Below are positions 39,465-40,693 of a DNA stretch of 40,693 nucleotides, piece by piece. Under the pieces are notes generated by a model. That model saw nothing but the letters and a program-made list of their open reading frames with translations, searched no databases and was not told where the DNA came from. The stretch is from Gammaproteobacteria bacterium. Its GTDB lineage: Bacteria; Pseudomonadota; Gammaproteobacteria; Steroidobacterales; XN24. The DNA is taken from the NCBI GenBank assembly GCA_020341735.1, contig CP070833.1, positions 1,136,677 through 1,177,369 of the forward strand, in the 5' to 3' direction. Positions within the stretch are counted from its first letter, which is position 1, and each line of letters starts with the position of its first letter. The position numbers and the translations under genes are program-made.

Positions 39465-40693
39465 TGTAACCCCAGTACATCCAGGCCTTGGTCGAACATC
39501 AGGTCGACGGGTACCCGGGCCTTAGTCAGTCGCTGCAGATCCATCTGGAGTTCCGTTGTCAGATACCCGAGGTCGCGAACCAGGTTGGCTGCGCCGGCAT
39601 AGTCACCGTTTCCCTGAAGGACCAGCAGCTGCGAGGCGAGGGCCATCACAGCCTCTCGCATCCGCTGCGGGTGTACCCGGTAGCGGCCACTGGCCCGGTC
39701 TCTGGAGATGGCATCGAGACCGACAAGAAAATTGAATCGTATGATGTCCGCTATCGCCTGTGGATTGGTGTCACCCGATCTGATGGCGCGCAGCGTCGTC
39801 GCTACCGAGGTCACCAGATAGTCCGTCATCGACGGGCCGGACAGCTGCTGCCTGCGATCCAGCCAGTCCAGGATGTTCAGGCCCAGAATTTCCGCCTTCC
39901 CCTCCTCCAGGAGTTCATGATGCTCGCGCAGCGCCTCACGAAGCGATCCCCGCTCGTGCACGGTCGTTCTCGGACCCAGTTCATGGGCCATCTCGCGCAT
40001 CATGGTGTGCCCGAAATAAGCTTCGAAATTCACATGCGCCTGTTGGTCGGGGACGATCATCTGTGCCGCTACCGGTCGCACGATGTGGTCGAATTCAGCA
40101 CGCATCACGTTCCTGAAGTGCAACCGTCGTGTACCAAATTGCGCCGACACCCGGACATCGGCTGGCAGATTGATGGCGACAGCCTTGCGGCCCGCGTTGG
40201 CAGCCCCGGCGTACAGGACTACGTCATAGGCATCGGGCGGTGCGTCGACGACCGGCTTTTCGGAACGATAGAGGGACGCGACGGGGAGATCGTCCTGCAG
40301 TTGGGGAAGAAGCTCTGTCATCAAGTTCAGACGATGTGCCCATGTCTTGTCCCGGATGAGAACCCAGCCCGCAAATGCCGATTTGTATCCCAGCAGAGCG
40401 TCCTCGTGAAAGACGACCGGGCCAATGACGACATCGAGCGTATTGTCGCGCAGCCCAGTCCACGCTATATCGCTAGATACATAGTCATCAGTGATCAGGG
40501 ATCGTGCGCGCAGCGTCAGGTACCGTGTAAACGCCGGTTCGGGCGAAGCAGCAGCGGCGCGACCTAACAGCCGAGCGGCGCGCACCAGGTCGCGCCGGTA
40601 TGCCTGACGATACGGAACCGTCTCGAGTTCACCCCACGAATCTCGTCGGAGAACCGTGTAGGGATCGTGTTTGTCGTGCAGCGCGGCAGATTC
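39461..40693 (-). CDS. Peptidase family M49 (dipeptidyl peptidase III)-like protein, 5' end outside the window
   Basis: The C-terminal 410 residues of a protein resembling the M49-like zinc hydrolase family (the NUDT3-associated/DPP III relatives). Family pieces are TLRARSLITDDYVSSDIAW, VVIGPVVFHEDALLGYKSAF, VLYAGAANAGRKAVAINLP, the metal-site helix and LEEGKAEILGL, which carries the third ligand Glu. The expected HExxH is REMAH here: CGC at 39995-39997 gives Arg where CAC would give His, followed by ELGPR as in relatives. Activity is therefore uncertain. The frame is open to base 40693, so the true start lies to the right. It overlaps the patatin-like gene by 4 bases (GTGA) and is the first visible gene of the long operon. 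Confidence 0.82.
   Translation of the reverse strand, partial: ESAALHDKHDPYTVLRRDSWGELETVPYRQAYRRDLVRAARLLGRAAAASPEPAFTRYLTLRARSLITDDYVSSDIAWTGLRDNTLDVVIGPVVFHEDALLGYKSAFAGWVLIRDKTWAHRLNLMTELLPQLQDDLPVASLYRSEKPVVDAPPDAYDVVLYAGAANAGRKAVAINLPADVRVSAQFGTRRLHFRNVMRAEFDHIVRPVAAQMIVPDQQAHVNFEAYFGHTMMREMAHELGPRTTVHERGSLREALREHHELLEEGKAEILGLNILDWLDRRQQLSGPSMTDYLVTSVATTLRAIRSGDTNPQAIADIIRFNFLVGLDAISRDRASGRYRVHPQRMREAVMALASQLLVLQGNGDYAGAANLVRDLGYLTTELQMDLQRLTKARVPVDLMFDQGLDVLGLQ

Noticed and set aside
1..40693. tRNA, rRNA, CRISPR arrays, intact insertion sequences or prophage genes.
   Set aside because: None seen on reading both strands; no regularly spaced repeats, transposase motifs, or cloverleaf-like sequence was found.

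Overview
The window is a compact, GC-rich stretch of a Gram-negative chromosome, most likely from an environmental gammaproteobacterium. The main evidence is gene order. From rsmE through the Chp/Pil chemosensory genes, gshB, a tonB3-like gene, yqgE, ruvX, pyrB, pilU/pilT, yggS, proC and yggT, the layout follows the pilG-pilT region of Pseudomonas aeruginosa (from family knowledge, not from a search). It is not a Pseudomonas copy: pyrR, the pyrC-like gene, pilK, chpB and metXW are missing from their usual places, and new genes have been inserted. I cannot name a genus. Groups around Chromatiales, Woeseiales or Wenzhouxiangella would fit.

Layout. (1) 1-480: the 3' part of rsmE, converging on (2) 452-10229, minus strand: a type IV pilus chemosensory operon transcribed pilG-pilH-pilI-pilJ-chpA-chpC, including a 1928-residue hybrid kinase. 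(3) 10473-17175, plus strand: gshB, then an inserted apbE / NusG-domain-II / Gx-transporter cassette, then tonB3, yqgE, ruvX, pyrB and a PyrK-like flavoprotein, with many overlapping ends. (4) 17182-20588, minus strand: three tandem retraction ATPases, pilT and two PilU-type genes. (5) 20674-24161, plus strand: yggS, proC, yggT, yggU, a DUF4426 protein and an HU-like protein, closed by a strong terminator at 24184-24212. (6) 24214-27172, minus strand: a CPA1-type antiporter, an alpha/beta hydrolase and a TerB-like protein. (7) 27323-29200, plus strand: ornithine aminotransferase and a PEBP-family protein. (8) 29208-33015, minus strand, looser: msrB, an exported FKBP, a small TonB-like protein, a DUF6544-like protein and two small ORFs, with two gene-poor gaps. 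(9) 33164-40693, minus strand: a tight operon of an M49-like metallopeptidase relative (cut by the window edge), a patatin-like protein, a CysZ/EI24 membrane protein, two 2-oxoglutarate/Fe(II) oxygenases on either side of an L,D-transpeptidase, an amidase and the nucleosidase ppnN.

How it works together. Much of the left half serves twitching motility. PilJ/PilI/ChpC/ChpA signal to PilG and PilH, PilT and two PilU-like motors retract the pilus, and TonB3 is known in P. aeruginosa to be needed for twitching. The unusual parts are: the flavinylation-type cassette inside this neighbourhood; a Chp system with no methylation enzymes nearby; a repeated Trp-Pro peptide in the ChpA linker; the third retraction ATPase; an M49 relative with Arg in place of the first zinc His; and the oxygenase / L,D-transpeptidase / amidase operon. 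I saw no tRNA, rRNA, CRISPR array or intact insertion sequence.
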